DNA of 38,516 nt. Source: Lachnospiraceae bacterium (GTDB lineage: Bacteria; Bacillota; Clostridia; Lachnospirales; Lachnospiraceae). The DNA lies in assembly GCA_910574285.1 (NCBI GenBank), contig CAJTAL010000042.1:1-38516 (forward strand), in the 5' to 3' direction. This document shows, in pieces, positions 9,061 to 15,809 of the stretch. The number at the start of each line of letters is the position of its first letter. The first letter of the stretch is position 1. The notes beneath the pieces were generated by a model, which did no database searches, had not been told where the DNA came from, and saw only the letters and a list, made by a program, of their open reading frames with translations. A program made the position numbers and the translations under genes.

Positions 9061-9190
9061 GAAAATAAAAAAACTTCCAAAAATAATCCCATTTCCTTTC
9101 CCACTAGTGTTCTCCAATCGGCTTATATAGTAGGAAGCAAAAAACAGCTTCCCCTGATCAGGCATTATGAAAAAAAGCAAGGAGGGATTC

Positions 9191-9712
9191 ATGCGATTTA
9201 CAAAGAGTGAACTGGAGATGGTTTACAAATATGAAGCGACAACAAAAGAGGACACAGTGAAAGCCATGAGGGACGGGCAGTCAGCAGCCGGGGATGACCT
9301 GACACGGATTATCATAAGGAATGCCGCAGACAAACTGGAAAAACTTCCAGAACCGGAATGCAGCCGGTTCATAGCGGACAATAAGGCACATTTCATAGGA
9401 CAGGGCAGAAGTTCCGTCCTGCGGAGACTGAATGAAGCAAAGGAACGGTTGAAACAGCCGGTCTTACAGGGGCATGACCTGTCAGGGCGGGAACGGTTCC
9501 AGACGGACACAAGACATATGCTCGTCCTTGATGTGCTGAATAATGACAGCCCCGTAGGATTTAAAGGGGAGAGATACCGCTTCTTCCTCTCAGACGGGAG
9601 ATACCGCAATGCCATAGAAAGTGAAAAGCGTGGGGAAATCAAAATTCGCAGCCATGCGGCGGTGGTTTCCGGGAAACTGTACCCGGATAAGAAAATGGAA
9701 CATGACAGATAA
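9191..9712 (+). CDS. ICE accessory protein of unknown function
   Basis: A 173-residue soluble, charged protein. The ATG at 9191 follows AAGGAGG by 5-6 nt; an in-frame ATG at 9167 has no site. The first 75 residues (FTKSELEMVYKY ... KLEKLPEPECSRFI) recall the small transposon-transfer-assisting proteins of ICEs in general layout. The C-terminal half (ERFQTDTRHMLVLDVL ... GEIKIRSHAAV) is not one I can name. It lies between the candidate oriT and the recombinase remnant, so an auxiliary role in element transfer or maintenance is an inference only. Confidence 0.6.
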   Translation: MRFTKSELEMVYKYEATTKEDTVKAMRDGQSAAGDDLTRIIIRNAADKLEKLPEPECSRFIADNKAHFIGQGRSSVLRRLNEAKERLKQPVLQGHDLSGRERFQTDTRHMLVLDVLNNDSPVGFKGERYRFFLSDGRYRNAIESEKRGEIKIRSHAAVVSGKLYPDKKMEHDR

Positions 9713-9811
9713 CAGTCCCATGATAAAAATAAGAACTGCACAAAAGATGAAAGGGAACATAACAGGGGAGTGGAGAAAACTGAAAAAATATTGAAAGAAG
9801 GGAGGGAATCT

Positions 9812-9988
9812 ATGCAGAGAAAGAAAAAAGGGAGAAAGAATACGCCGATCCGTTATGTGGTAGAACATGTATATTCCGGTACGGAAAGCATGGAGGGATT
9901 ATTAACGGTTGTGAGCGAAGAAGCTGCCCGCAGGAATGTGGAGAAAAGATTAAGGGGCAATATCGAGACGGAGAAGAAGGCTGTCTGA
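9812..9988 (+). CDS. Small basic protein upstream of the serine recombinase remnant
   Basis: A 58-residue protein with a Lys/Arg-rich start (MQRKKKGRKN) followed by PIRYVVEHVYSGTESMEGLL. GGAGGG lies 6-7 nt before ATG 9812. Short proteins with a PIRY-VEH-Y core are often encoded just before large serine recombinases in Clostridia ICEs, from memory of such elements. Function is unknown. The recombinase it would accompany is truncated 97 bp downstream. Confidence 0.55.
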   Translation: MQRKKKGRKNTPIRYVVEHVYSGTESMEGLLTVVSEEAARRNVEKRLRGNIETEKKAV

Positions 9989-10004
9989 AAAGATGAATTG
10001 ATGG

Positions 10005-10058
10005 TTGATGCCAGAGACGGAAAAGGCTATAATGAAGTCAGCGTATTTCTGTCTCTGG
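10005..10058 (+). promoter_or_regulatory. Strong promoter whose -10 lies inside a 13-bp inverted repeat
   Basis: TTGATG (10005-10010), 17 bp, TATAAT (10028-10033). The arms CCAGAGACGGAAA (10011-10023) and TTTCTGTCTCTGG (10046-10058) match at 12 of 13 positions and enclose the -10 hexamer. TAGGAGG follows at 10073-10079, before the recombinase ATG. A protein binding both arms would cover the promoter, so this looks like an operator for repression, possibly by the element's own regulator or recombinase. Confidence 0.6.
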
Positions 10059-10084
10059 ATATTGAGTAAATATAGGAGGCCAAT

Positions 10085-10252
10085 ATGCAGAATACAGAAA
10101 ATAAAGAAATATGGACAGCACTTTATGCGAGATTGTCAATGGACGATGGGAACGTCGGGGAGAGCATGAGTATCGGAAGCCAGAAAGCAATCCTTAAACG
10201 GAAAGCGGAAGAAATGGGTATTCACAGTTATAAATTCTACGTGGAAATGTAA
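10085..10252 (+). pseudogene. Large serine recombinase, only the first 55 codons remain
   Basis: The product begins MQNTENKEIWTALYARLSMD, continues DDGNVGESMSIGSQKAILKR and ends SYKFYVEM before TAA. This is the N-terminus of TnpX-type large serine recombinases, including the ALYARLS segment with the nucleophilic serine and the ESxSIxxQK helix. In intact proteins FYVDDGYSGTNF follows; here the reading breaks exactly at FYV. More than 85 percent of the usual length of about 500 residues is absent, so it cannot recombine DNA. The promoter, ribosome site and start are intact, so a short fragment could still be made. Confidence 0.85.
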
Positions 10253-10415
10253 ACCGCTTAATTGATACAAGGGGCATGAACAGAATATCGGGGAAACCGC
10301 TGAAAACAAGGGGTTCCGGCACATAGGGTGTTGCCGGAATCCCTTGTTTGATTTTGGGGCTGTGCCAGGGCAGCATGGGAGCGGCGGTTACGGACGGCCA
10401 CAGTGGTCAAAAGTC

Positions 10416-10528
10416 TGACCCCTCTGTGGCTGTTTTGACCCCTGCGGCAAAAGGTCTGACCCCTATGGCTGTGAATGTGACCCCTGTGGTCACGGTTTTG
10501 ACCCCTCCCCTTGTCCAGTGTGACCCCT
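10416..10528. repeat. Six TGACCCCT direct repeats with a 20-22 bp period
   Basis: TGACCCCT occurs at 10416, 10436, 10457, 10478, 10499 and 10521, i.e. spacings of 20, 21, 21, 21 and 22 bp, close to two helical turns. A short open frame crosses the array (residue pattern LTPxA...VTP), but it has no ribosome site, so I treat the array as DNA. It resembles iterons for a replication initiator, or the low-complexity coding tail of an ICE RepA gene that has been lost. Confidence 0.75.
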
Positions 10529-11208
10529 CTGCATCTTAGAGAATTTATGTGAATGAAAAATGTGCAGTATCCCTGAACAATATTTAACAGCCGCCCAGGC
10601 GGCAATAAAAAAATAATGCCATAGGATTTTTGGTACTCGCAGGCAAAAGTATTGAAGAATGGCTTAAAATCAAGGGTTTTAAGGCTTGGTGGGGTTCATC
10701 ACGGTGGGTGGTGGGCCCCGTTTTTTCGTGTTTTTGGATGCCGCTGATAGGATGGCGATAGGGGCAAAAATCGTACTATCAGGCAAAAGTATACTTTCAC
10801 GCAAAAGTCAGGGGTTTCCGTGATAGTATATGACGGAAAGGTAAAAGGGTGTAAGATATTGGCGGTTTTGGCTGAAAGGTGTATTAGCTTGACGGAAAAT
10901 GCTGTCGATAAACGGGGGATATGATACAAACACGGAAACTGCATGGAGTTTTCGTGTTTGTATATGAGTTTCCGTGATAATATGGGGTTTTGCATGATAG
11001 TATATAGAAAAATTGAAAAATGGTAGCGGGAGGAAAAGGGCTGTTCAATGGCTCTTTTTGCTTTCCACTCCCGAAAAATAGTCGTTTCGTGCCATCGGGT
11101 GAAAAACAGAAAATATTTATGGTATAATTCAGTGGATGCTTTTGCTTTGAAGTATATTGTGGTAGAATGAAGCCATTCAGCAAATTAGAATCTTAAGGAG
11201 ACCGAATT
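10529..11208. repeat. 680-bp intergenic region with further repeats and hairpins
   Basis: No credible gene was found. A 20-bp repeat (GTACTnnC then AGGCAAAAGTAT) occurs at 10633-10652 and 10773-10792. TTTCCGT/ACGGAAA form an inverted repeat at 10815-10839, and TTTCCGTGATA recurs at 10969-10979. A 16-bp inverted repeat with one mismatch (10924-10939 and 10948-10963) brackets an 8-base loop. These look like protein-binding or replication-control sites belonging to the ICE backbone. Confidence 0.55.
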
Positions 11209-11484
11209 ATGAAAAAAATCTTAAAATGGAGTTTAGTCATTTTATTTGTTGTTTTGTTAATTGATCTAGGGATAATTGGTATAAAGATATTTAGCCATGA
11301 CTATGATGTCATTCCAGAATCATATATAGGATATGTGTGTTTCTTGATGTTAGCTGTCTGTGGAATACTTATGCTTTTTTCTACAAGGTGTCCGTACTGT
11401 GGAAAAGTACAAATAACGAAAGGCAAGTATTGCCCCTATTGCGGAAATGAAAAAAATAGTGGAAACAGTAAGGTTGAAAAATAA
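11209..11484 (+). CDS. Small membrane protein with a C-terminal zinc ribbon
   Basis: A 91-residue protein. Two hydrophobic helices (about residues 8-28 and 43-60) are followed by two Cys pairs, RCPYCGK and YCPYCGN, spaced as a zinc-ribbon. The ATG at 11209 has AAGGAG upstream. Such proteins are common but uncharacterised in Clostridia. The ribbon would lie in the cytoplasm if both helices span the membrane with the N-terminus inside. It stands alone between the ICE repeat field and a decayed gene fragment. Confidence 0.7.
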   Translation: MKKILKWSLVILFVVLLIDLGIIGIKIFSHDYDVIPESYIGYVCFLMLAVCGILMLFSTRCPYCGKVQITKGKYCPYCGNEKNSGNSKVEK

Positions 11485-11530
11485 AAGGATAAGTGAATCC
11501 TTTTTGCGGGGGAGTTTGCCGGGTTCTTGA

Positions 11531-11692
11531 ACCCGATGGGAGAGGGCATATCTGCCGGGATGGAGAGCGGTTGATAATCCATCAATAGCTTGTGAGGCAT
11601 ATCGGCAAAGCACGGAAAAACTGAAATCCTATATGCAGCGCCAGTGGATCCTTGTGGGAGGAATGGCTGGCACGTTTAGGGAGATGGAATAA
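11531..11692 (+). pseudogene. Gene fragment containing direct repeat copy 1
   Basis: A frame of 53 codons without a start encodes a segment ending in CEAYRQSTEKLKSYMQRQW, then a short tail. The last 102 bp (11590-11691) match 13156-13254 at close to 90 percent. Relative to that copy it has a 2-bp insertion near 11662 that shifts the frame, so the end differs. It appears to be the 3' remnant of an unidentified gene. I cannot name the family. Confidence 0.45.
11590..11691 (+). repeat. Direct repeat copy 1 (about 100 bp) flanking the HxlR-PEBP-FUSC cassette
   Basis: It pairs with 13156-13254. The longest shared run includes ctatatgcagcgccagtgg and later atggctggcacgtt. The two copies lie in the same orientation, 1.46 kb apart. 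Confidence 0.8.
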
Positions 11693-11711
11693 ATGGGAGG
11701 AGCATCAGCCT

Positions 11712-12077
11712 ATGAAAATGAGAACGGAATACACCTGCCCTTTGGAACTGGTGCATGACATGATTAAAGGGAAATGGAAACCGATTATCTTATGGCGGCT
11801 GCGTTTAGGGGCGACATCCCTGGCGAAGCTGGAACGGGATATAGACGGCATTACACAAAAGATGCTGCTGGAGCAGTTAAAGGAACTGATGGATTATGGA
11901 TTTGTGGAAAAGAAATCCTACGAGGGATATCCGCTCCGGGTGGAATATTCTTTAACGGATGATATGGGAATGAAAATATTGGAGGCGTTAAGGATCATGC
12001 AGCATATCGGGATTGACTATCTGAAAGCAAACGGCATGGAGCATATCCTGGAGGAGAAGGGAGTAATCCCGGATTAG
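11712..12077 (+). CDS. HxlR-family transcriptional regulator
   Basis: A 121-residue winged-helix regulator. TEYTCPLELVHDMIKGKWKP contains the conserved N-terminal Cys and the first helix of the family. The core QKMLLEQLKELMDYGFVEK and wing VEYSLTDDMG follow. In HxlR/YodB-type proteins that Cys senses quinones, aldehydes or other electrophiles. ATG 11712 is preceded by GGGAGG. A perfect inverted repeat lies right after its stop and before the next promoter, so it probably represses the following PEBP and FUSC-like genes and is relieved by a reactive compound. Confidence 0.9.
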   Translation: MKMRTEYTCPLELVHDMIKGKWKPIILWRLRLGATSLAKLERDIDGITQKMLLEQLKELMDYGFVEKKSYEGYPLRVEYSLTDDMGMKILEALRIMQHIGIDYLKANGMEHILEEKGVIPD

Positions 12078-12127
12078 TACCCACGAAAAAGTGGGTAATT
12101 TACTGTTCGGGAGCCGCCGCTTATAAT
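12078..12127 (+). promoter_or_regulatory. HxlR operator and promoter of the PEBP gene
   Basis: TACCCAC-gaaaaa-GTGGGTA (12078-12097) is a perfect inverted repeat immediately before TTTACT (12099-12104), a 17-bp spacer and TATAAT (12122-12127). HxlR proteins bind palindromes of this size next to the -35 box. It could also serve as a weak terminator for the regulator gene, but no T run follows. Confidence 0.6.
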
Positions 12128-12160
12128 ATCATCATAAAATCGGATTGGAGGTTATCGAAG

Positions 12161-12664
12161 ATGAATGTTACAAGCAGCGGTATTATAAACGGAGTGATAC
12201 AGCCTCAATATGGCGGGCATGGGACGCAGTTCAACGAAAACGGCATCCCTACCTACTCTTTGCCTTTTGCAGTGGAAGATGCACCGCATGGAACAGTGTC
12301 GGTTACCATTGTCTTGGAGGACAAGGACGCATACCCGGTGACAGGGGGATTCGCATGGATACACTGGCTGGCGGCAAACATAACCCGCTTTGAGATTAAA
12401 GACAACGAGAGCCAGACGGCGGACGACTTTGTGCAGGGCAGGAATAGCTGGACGAGCATACAAGGCGGTGAGCAGTCCACGGAGCTTTCCTGTTATTACG
12501 GCGGTATGACGCCGCCCGATAAGCCACACATTTATGAGCTTCATGTGTATGCCTTGGATAAGATGCTGGATTTGGAGAGGGGCTTTCTGCTGAATGAGCT
12601 TTACCATGAAATGGACGGTCACATCTTAGGGCAGTTTACCCTGAAAGGGATATATGGGAATTAG
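12161..12664 (+). CDS. PEBP family protein (YbhB/YbcL, Raf kinase inhibitor-like)
   Basis: A 167-residue cytoplasmic protein with the PEBP core: VSVTIVLEDKDAYPVTGGFAWIHW followed by LAANIT, a Gly-Gly-rich YYGGMTPPDKPHIYELHVYAL segment (normally the GPxPP-xxHRY motif) and a Leu-rich C-terminal helix. It lacks a signal peptide. Bacterial members bind small anionic ligands and their physiological role is unclear. Linkage to an HxlR regulator and an aromatic-acid-exporter-like gene suggests a response to a toxic aromatic or electrophilic compound. It overlaps the next gene by 11 bp. Confidence 0.88.
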   Translation: MNVTSSGIINGVIQPQYGGHGTQFNENGIPTYSLPFAVEDAPHGTVSVTIVLEDKDAYPVTGGFAWIHWLAANITRFEIKDNESQTADDFVQGRNSWTSIQGGEQSTELSCYYGGMTPPDKPHIYELHVYALDKMLDLERGFLLNELYHEMDGHILGQFTLKGIYGN

Positions 12665-13142
12665 CTGTCTGAAAGTCGGCGGGCGCACAATAAAAACAGT
12701 TGTGGCGGTATTCCTGTGCTTGATGGCAGGCACAATAAAGAAATCAGACACGGCATTCTATGCCGCCATTGCCGCTGTGCTGTGCGTCCAGCGCACCTCT
12801 AAGGACAGTTTCCGTGAAGCGTTCAACAGGGAGGTGGCTACGGTTATCGGCGGGATATGGGGTATGCTCGTTCTGCTGTTTGAGAGGAATGTCTGGTGCA
12901 TCCCATATGAAGTGTTGCGATACCTGCTTTTATCGGTGCTTCTTATTCCCATCATCAATTTTTCCATTTTGATAAAACAGGAAAAAGGGACGTTCCTCAT
13001 GTGTGTTGTTTTTCTGTGCATTACCGTGACGCATGGAAATGATGTAAACCCTTTGTCTTTTGGCATTGCACGGATTTTGGATACTACGGTTGGCATTGTG
13101 ATTGCTTTGATAATAAACCAGTTTCCAATCCGCAGGACATAA
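12654..13142 (+). CDS. FUSC/aromatic acid exporter-like membrane protein
   Basis: A 162-residue protein with about five hydrophobic segments. It carries the features of the ArAE/FUSC N-terminal domain: GGRTIKTVVAVFLCLMAG, then FYAAIAAVLCVQRTSKDSF, then REVATVIGGIWGML, and a final RILDTTVGIVIAL helix. It lacks the soluble C-terminal domain of full-size exporters, but single-domain versions are common in Firmicutes. The ATG lies inside the PEBP gene, so the two are coupled. The role is probably efflux of aromatic acids or related stress compounds; the substrate is unknown. Confidence 0.8.
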   Translation: MGISCLKVGGRTIKTVVAVFLCLMAGTIKKSDTAFYAAIAAVLCVQRTSKDSFREAFNREVATVIGGIWGMLVLLFERNVWCIPYEVLRYLLLSVLLIPIINFSILIKQEKGTFLMCVVFLCITVTHGNDVNPLSFGIARILDTTVGIVIALIINQFPIRRT

Positions 13143-13149
13143 TCCCCAA

Positions 13150-13314
13150 ATGGCATGTGTGGCTTATCGGCAGAGTACGGAAAATCTGAAAGCCTATATG
13201 CAGCGCCAGTGGAGCCTTTTGGGGGATGGCTGGCACGTTCAGGGAGATGGAATAGATGATTTGATATCTGTTCCCAGCCCCAAAACGGAAATAAGCCGTA
13301 AAATCAGGGAATGA
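13150..13314 (+). pseudogene. Gene fragment containing direct repeat copy 2
   Basis: A 54-codon frame beginning MACVAYRQSTENLKAYMQRQ and ending KTEISRKIRE has no ribosome site. The first 33 codons are homologous to the fragment at 11531-11692. This copy keeps the frame through GDGWHVQGDG, so it is likely the better-preserved 3' end of the same unidentified gene. The repeat itself spans 13156-13254. Confidence 0.45.
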
Positions 13315-13343
13315 TACGCTAAATTGACAGGATGACACGCTAA
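13311..13343. promoter_or_regulatory. Direct repeat ATGAYACGCTAA, possible XRE operator
   Basis: ATGATACGCTAA (13311-13322) and ATGACACGCTAA (13332-13343) are 21 bp apart on the same face of the helix, with TTGACA (13324-13329) between them. They lie about 70 bp before the XRE regulator gene. No well-spaced -10 was found for that TTGACA. Confidence 0.35.
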
Positions 13344-13411
13344 GGTGGTGGCATTTAGACAGCTTTGATTTTATAATCCAAACAGAAAAACAGAAAGGGA
13401 GGTTGTTTGAA

Positions 13412-14311
13412 ATGACTTTTGGAGAGAAATTAAAGGCTATCCGCAAAGAGAAAGGATATTCTCAGGAGGAGATGGCAGGACTGCTGGATGTGTCACGTCA
13501 GGCTGTAAGCAAATGGGAAAGCGACAGGGGAATACCGGAGATTGATAAATTATTGCAGATCAGCAATATGTTTGGTGTAACATTGGATTATCTGCTGAAA
13601 AGTGAAAGCCCGGATGGGAATAACCAAAGCGGTGGTTACTATGTAAGCCGGGAGACGATTGATGGGTTCCTTTCCTATAAACGGCATCGGGCGAAGAACA
13701 TTGCTATTGGGGTGGGGCTGATTATCGGTTCTGATATCTTTGGCAGCTTTTCTGATTACAGGCAGCTTCTGCTTCCTCTATATTGGGGAACTATGGCAAT
13801 AGGCATAGCCATATTGGTATGGACTTTTTTTCAGCCGAAGCATTATCAGGAAATCTGCTCAAACTCATTGCTGTTTGATGAGGCAATCATAAAGTCTTTT
13901 CGTGAGGATAGCAGCCGGAACCGGAAAAGATATGTAGGCATGATCGTATTAAGCGTTGTGCTGTTCTTCTTTGGGGCAGAATTTATATTTATGGCAAAGG
14001 ACATTGTGGGAAACGAAGTGTGCAATGCCTTGGACTGGCTGATAGATGCTGCGGCAGTTATGTTGTTGATCATGGCGGGTATGTCAATCCATGCGGAAAA
14101 TATCATTGCACAGAATACAGAGTATATTCATAAGAAAAATTCAAGAGGTAAGTTTGCATGGGTTTATGTAGCTTTGCCTGCAACAGTTCTGGCAGTGGTG
14201 ATGGGGATTGTCACAAATGCGTGGAGTCCAGTTTTCCCGATCATATTCCTGTTTTGTGTATTGCTGGTAACTGTCTGCAAACTTCTGATAGAAAAGAGGG
14301 AATCTAAATGA
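13412..14311 (+). CDS. XRE-family regulator with a C-terminal membrane domain
   Basis: A 299-residue protein. Residues 1-65 are a Cro/CI-type helix-turn-helix (EKLKAIRKEKGYSQEEMAGL followed by LDVSRQAVSKWES). The rest contains about six hydrophobic segments arranged in pairs (for example around NIAIGVGLIIG, YWGTMAIGIAILVW, GMIVLSVVLFFFG and WVYVALPATVLAVVMGI). ATG 13412 is chosen because GGGAGG lies 9 nt upstream; a TTG at 13403 abuts that site. Membrane-anchored XRE regulators are frequent in Clostridia, where they may sense membrane or peptide stress. The next gene, a lipoprotein, overlaps by 4 bp, so the two form an operon. Confidence 0.85.
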   Translation: MTFGEKLKAIRKEKGYSQEEMAGLLDVSRQAVSKWESDRGIPEIDKLLQISNMFGVTLDYLLKSESPDGNNQSGGYYVSRETIDGFLSYKRHRAKNIAIGVGLIIGSDIFGSFSDYRQLLLPLYWGTMAIGIAILVWTFFQPKHYQEICSNSLLFDEAIIKSFREDSSRNRKRYVGMIVLSVVLFFFGAEFIFMAKDIVGNEVCNALDWLIDAAAVMLLIMAGMSIHAENIIAQNTEYIHKKNSRGKFAWVYVALPATVLAVVMGIVTNAWSPVFPIIFLFCVLLVTVCKLLIEKRESK

Positions 14312-14790
14312 AGAATATTATTTTATTTATACTGTTGGGTATTCTGACCGCCATAGGATTGGCTGGCTGTGGTGCAGACCGGGGTAACAGAGGAAAAGAT
14401 TTACAGGGGCTTTCACAGATAGAAGTATATTCAAGTGATGGGCATTTGATAAATACTATTTTGGATGAAGAAATTCTCAGCCAGTTTAATGATTTAAATT
14501 ATACGGATATTCCGTCTGATACAGATGAGGAGATGGACACACTGGAGAGTAAAATTGAAGACCTTAACGTAATATGCACAATTATTTCCTACAAGACACC
14601 AGTGGCTGCCTATAATGATGGAAGTTTGGAGAAATTGATGGAACTGACGGTATATGAAGATTCAAATATTATAAAAGAACAGATTGCCCCGGAAACAATA
14701 AAGGGAGGATATGTTCCAAAAGAATTTTTGATATTTTATGTTACTGTATCAGATGAAGATAAAAATTTTATTCTGTCATTGATGGAATGA
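14308..14790 (+). CDS. Small lipoprotein of unknown function
   Basis: A 160-residue protein with a signal peptide MKNIILFILLGILTAIG and lipobox LAGC (Cys21). The mature part is acidic and has no motif I recognise; it is probably a small alpha/beta domain. The start overlaps the XRE gene (ATGA), implying coupled expression. A membrane regulator plus a surface lipoprotein could form a sensor unit, but this is inferred from position only. Confidence 0.7.
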   Translation: MKNIILFILLGILTAIGLAGCGADRGNRGKDLQGLSQIEVYSSDGHLINTILDEEILSQFNDLNYTDIPSDTDEEMDTLESKIEDLNVICTIISYKTPVAAYNDGSLEKLMELTVYEDSNIIKEQIAPETIKGGYVPKEFLIFYVTVSDEDKNFILSLME

Positions 14791-14870
14791 AACAAGTAAT
14801 GAATGTGAGCTGTTAAAAAAGAGACAGCAATTCAGAATTGTTTATTAAATAAAAGGGTAATATGCACAAA

Positions 14871-14907
14871 CCGCCGCACTATGGCTATCATCCGCCATAT
14901 GCGGCGG
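14871..14907. terminator. GC-rich hairpin after the lipoprotein gene
   Basis: CCGCCGCActATGG (14871-14884) pairs with CCATATGCGGCGG (14895-14907), with one bulged base. A second small hairpin CAGGCC/GGCCTG follows near 14925-14940. There is only a weak T run, so terminator activity is uncertain. The rest of 14791-15010 shows no gene. Confidence 0.4.
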
Positions 14908-15020
14908 TCTGCCTTTTCCGCAGGCAGGCCGGGCGGCCTGATAAGGGAAATCACTTGGAAAGCGGGGGAATAAGAGGTAATATGCTTACACGGCCAGTAT
15001 CGGCTGTACGCTTATAGTCA

Positions 15021-15086
15021 TTTCGTGCAATTTATGGGAGTTTCGTGCAATAGGATTTGATAGGATACCCCATAATCCGATATAAT
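15021..15086 (+). promoter_or_regulatory. Paired LytTR sites and promoter of the regulator-kinase operon
   Basis: TTTCGTGCAAT occurs at 15021-15031 and 15041-15051, a 20-bp period. It is followed by TTGATA (15057-15062), an 18-bp spacer and TATAAT (15081-15086). Two direct repeats about two helical turns apart just upstream of the -35 box are the usual layout for AgrA/LytTR-type activators. The downstream gene encodes such a protein, so autoregulation is likely. Confidence 0.7.
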
Positions 15087-15123
15087 TTATGGTGGAAATA
15101 AACACAGAATTGAGGGAAATGCG

Positions 15124-15807
15124 ATGAAGATAGCGGTCTGTGATGACAGCAGGGAGGACAGGGGTGCGCTGCGGGCGCTGCTGGAAGCCTGCGGGCATGA
15201 TTTTGAAATAAGGAAATATGGCTCCGGCGAGGAGCTTTATGCGGATATGGGGTATGTACGGGAATGCGGCATCGTGTTTCTGGACATCAACATGGAGGGC
15301 ATGGACGGGCTGGATGCGGCGGGGAAGATAAAGGCGGAATGCCCGAAGGTACATATCGTGCTGGTGACGGCCTATGTGAACTATGCGCTGGACGGGTACA
15401 AGGTGAAGGCCAGCCGGTTCCTCTTAAAGGATGACCTGGAACAGACGCTGCCGGAATGCGTGGAGGACATCCTGCGGGAGGAGCGGGTGGTGGAGTTCGG
15501 CTTCGTAGAAGGGAACGTGCGCCTGCGGGTGGACGACATCATCTATATCGAGACGAGCAGGCACAAGAATGTGTTCTACACGGCGGGGCAGACGTACAGT
15601 ATATATAAGAAGATGGATGAGCTGGAGGTGGAACTGGCGGGGATGGGCTTCGTGCGGATACACCAGAGTTTCCTTATCAACATGAGGTACATCGGGAAAC
15701 TCAGCGGCTATGTCATGGTGCTGACTACCGGGAAGGAGATATCCGTGCCGAAGTCCAGATACCCGGAAGTGAAGCGGCAGTACACATTGTTTAAGGGGGC
15801 GGAGTGA
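15124..15807 (+). CDS. LytTR-family response regulator (AgrA-like)
   Basis: A 227-residue two-domain regulator. The receiver has D7/D8 in VCDDSRED, phospho-acceptor D54 in VFLDINMEGMDG and the Lys-containing RFLLKDD. The C-terminal LytTR domain (from about residue 128) shows IIYIETSRHKNVFYT, FVRIHQSFLINMRYI and the final EISVPKSRYPEVKRQY segment that contact DNA in AgrA-type proteins. It is followed 2 bp later by the AgrC-like kinase. Recognisable repeats lie before this gene and after the kinase. No AgrB processing protease or AgrD peptide gene is in the window, so the input signal is not apparent. Confidence 0.92.
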   Translation: MKIAVCDDSREDRGALRALLEACGHDFEIRKYGSGEELYADMGYVRECGIVFLDINMEGMDGLDAAGKIKAECPKVHIVLVTAYVNYALDGYKVKASRFLLKDDLEQTLPECVEDILREERVVEFGFVEGNVRLRVDDIIYIETSRHKNVFYTAGQTYSIYKKMDELEVELAGMGFVRIHQSFLINMRYIGKLSGYVMVLTTGKEISVPKSRYPEVKRQYTLFKGAE

Positions 15808-15809
15808 TC

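Noticed and set aside
10348-10539. A 63-codon open frame across the TGACCCCT repeats as a protein gene
   Set aside because: It has no ribosome site and its residue pattern merely reflects the DNA repeat. The opposite strand is equally open. I keep the region as a repeat array.
10258-10605. A 115-codon minus-strand frame opposite the repeat array
   Set aside because: It is Arg/Gly/His-rich low complexity produced by the iterons, without a ribosome site or neighbouring minus-strand genes.
8502-11200. A CRISPR array
   Set aside because: The repeats are only 8-10 bp, occur in both orientations or with 20-bp periods, and there are no unique spacers of regular length or cas genes.
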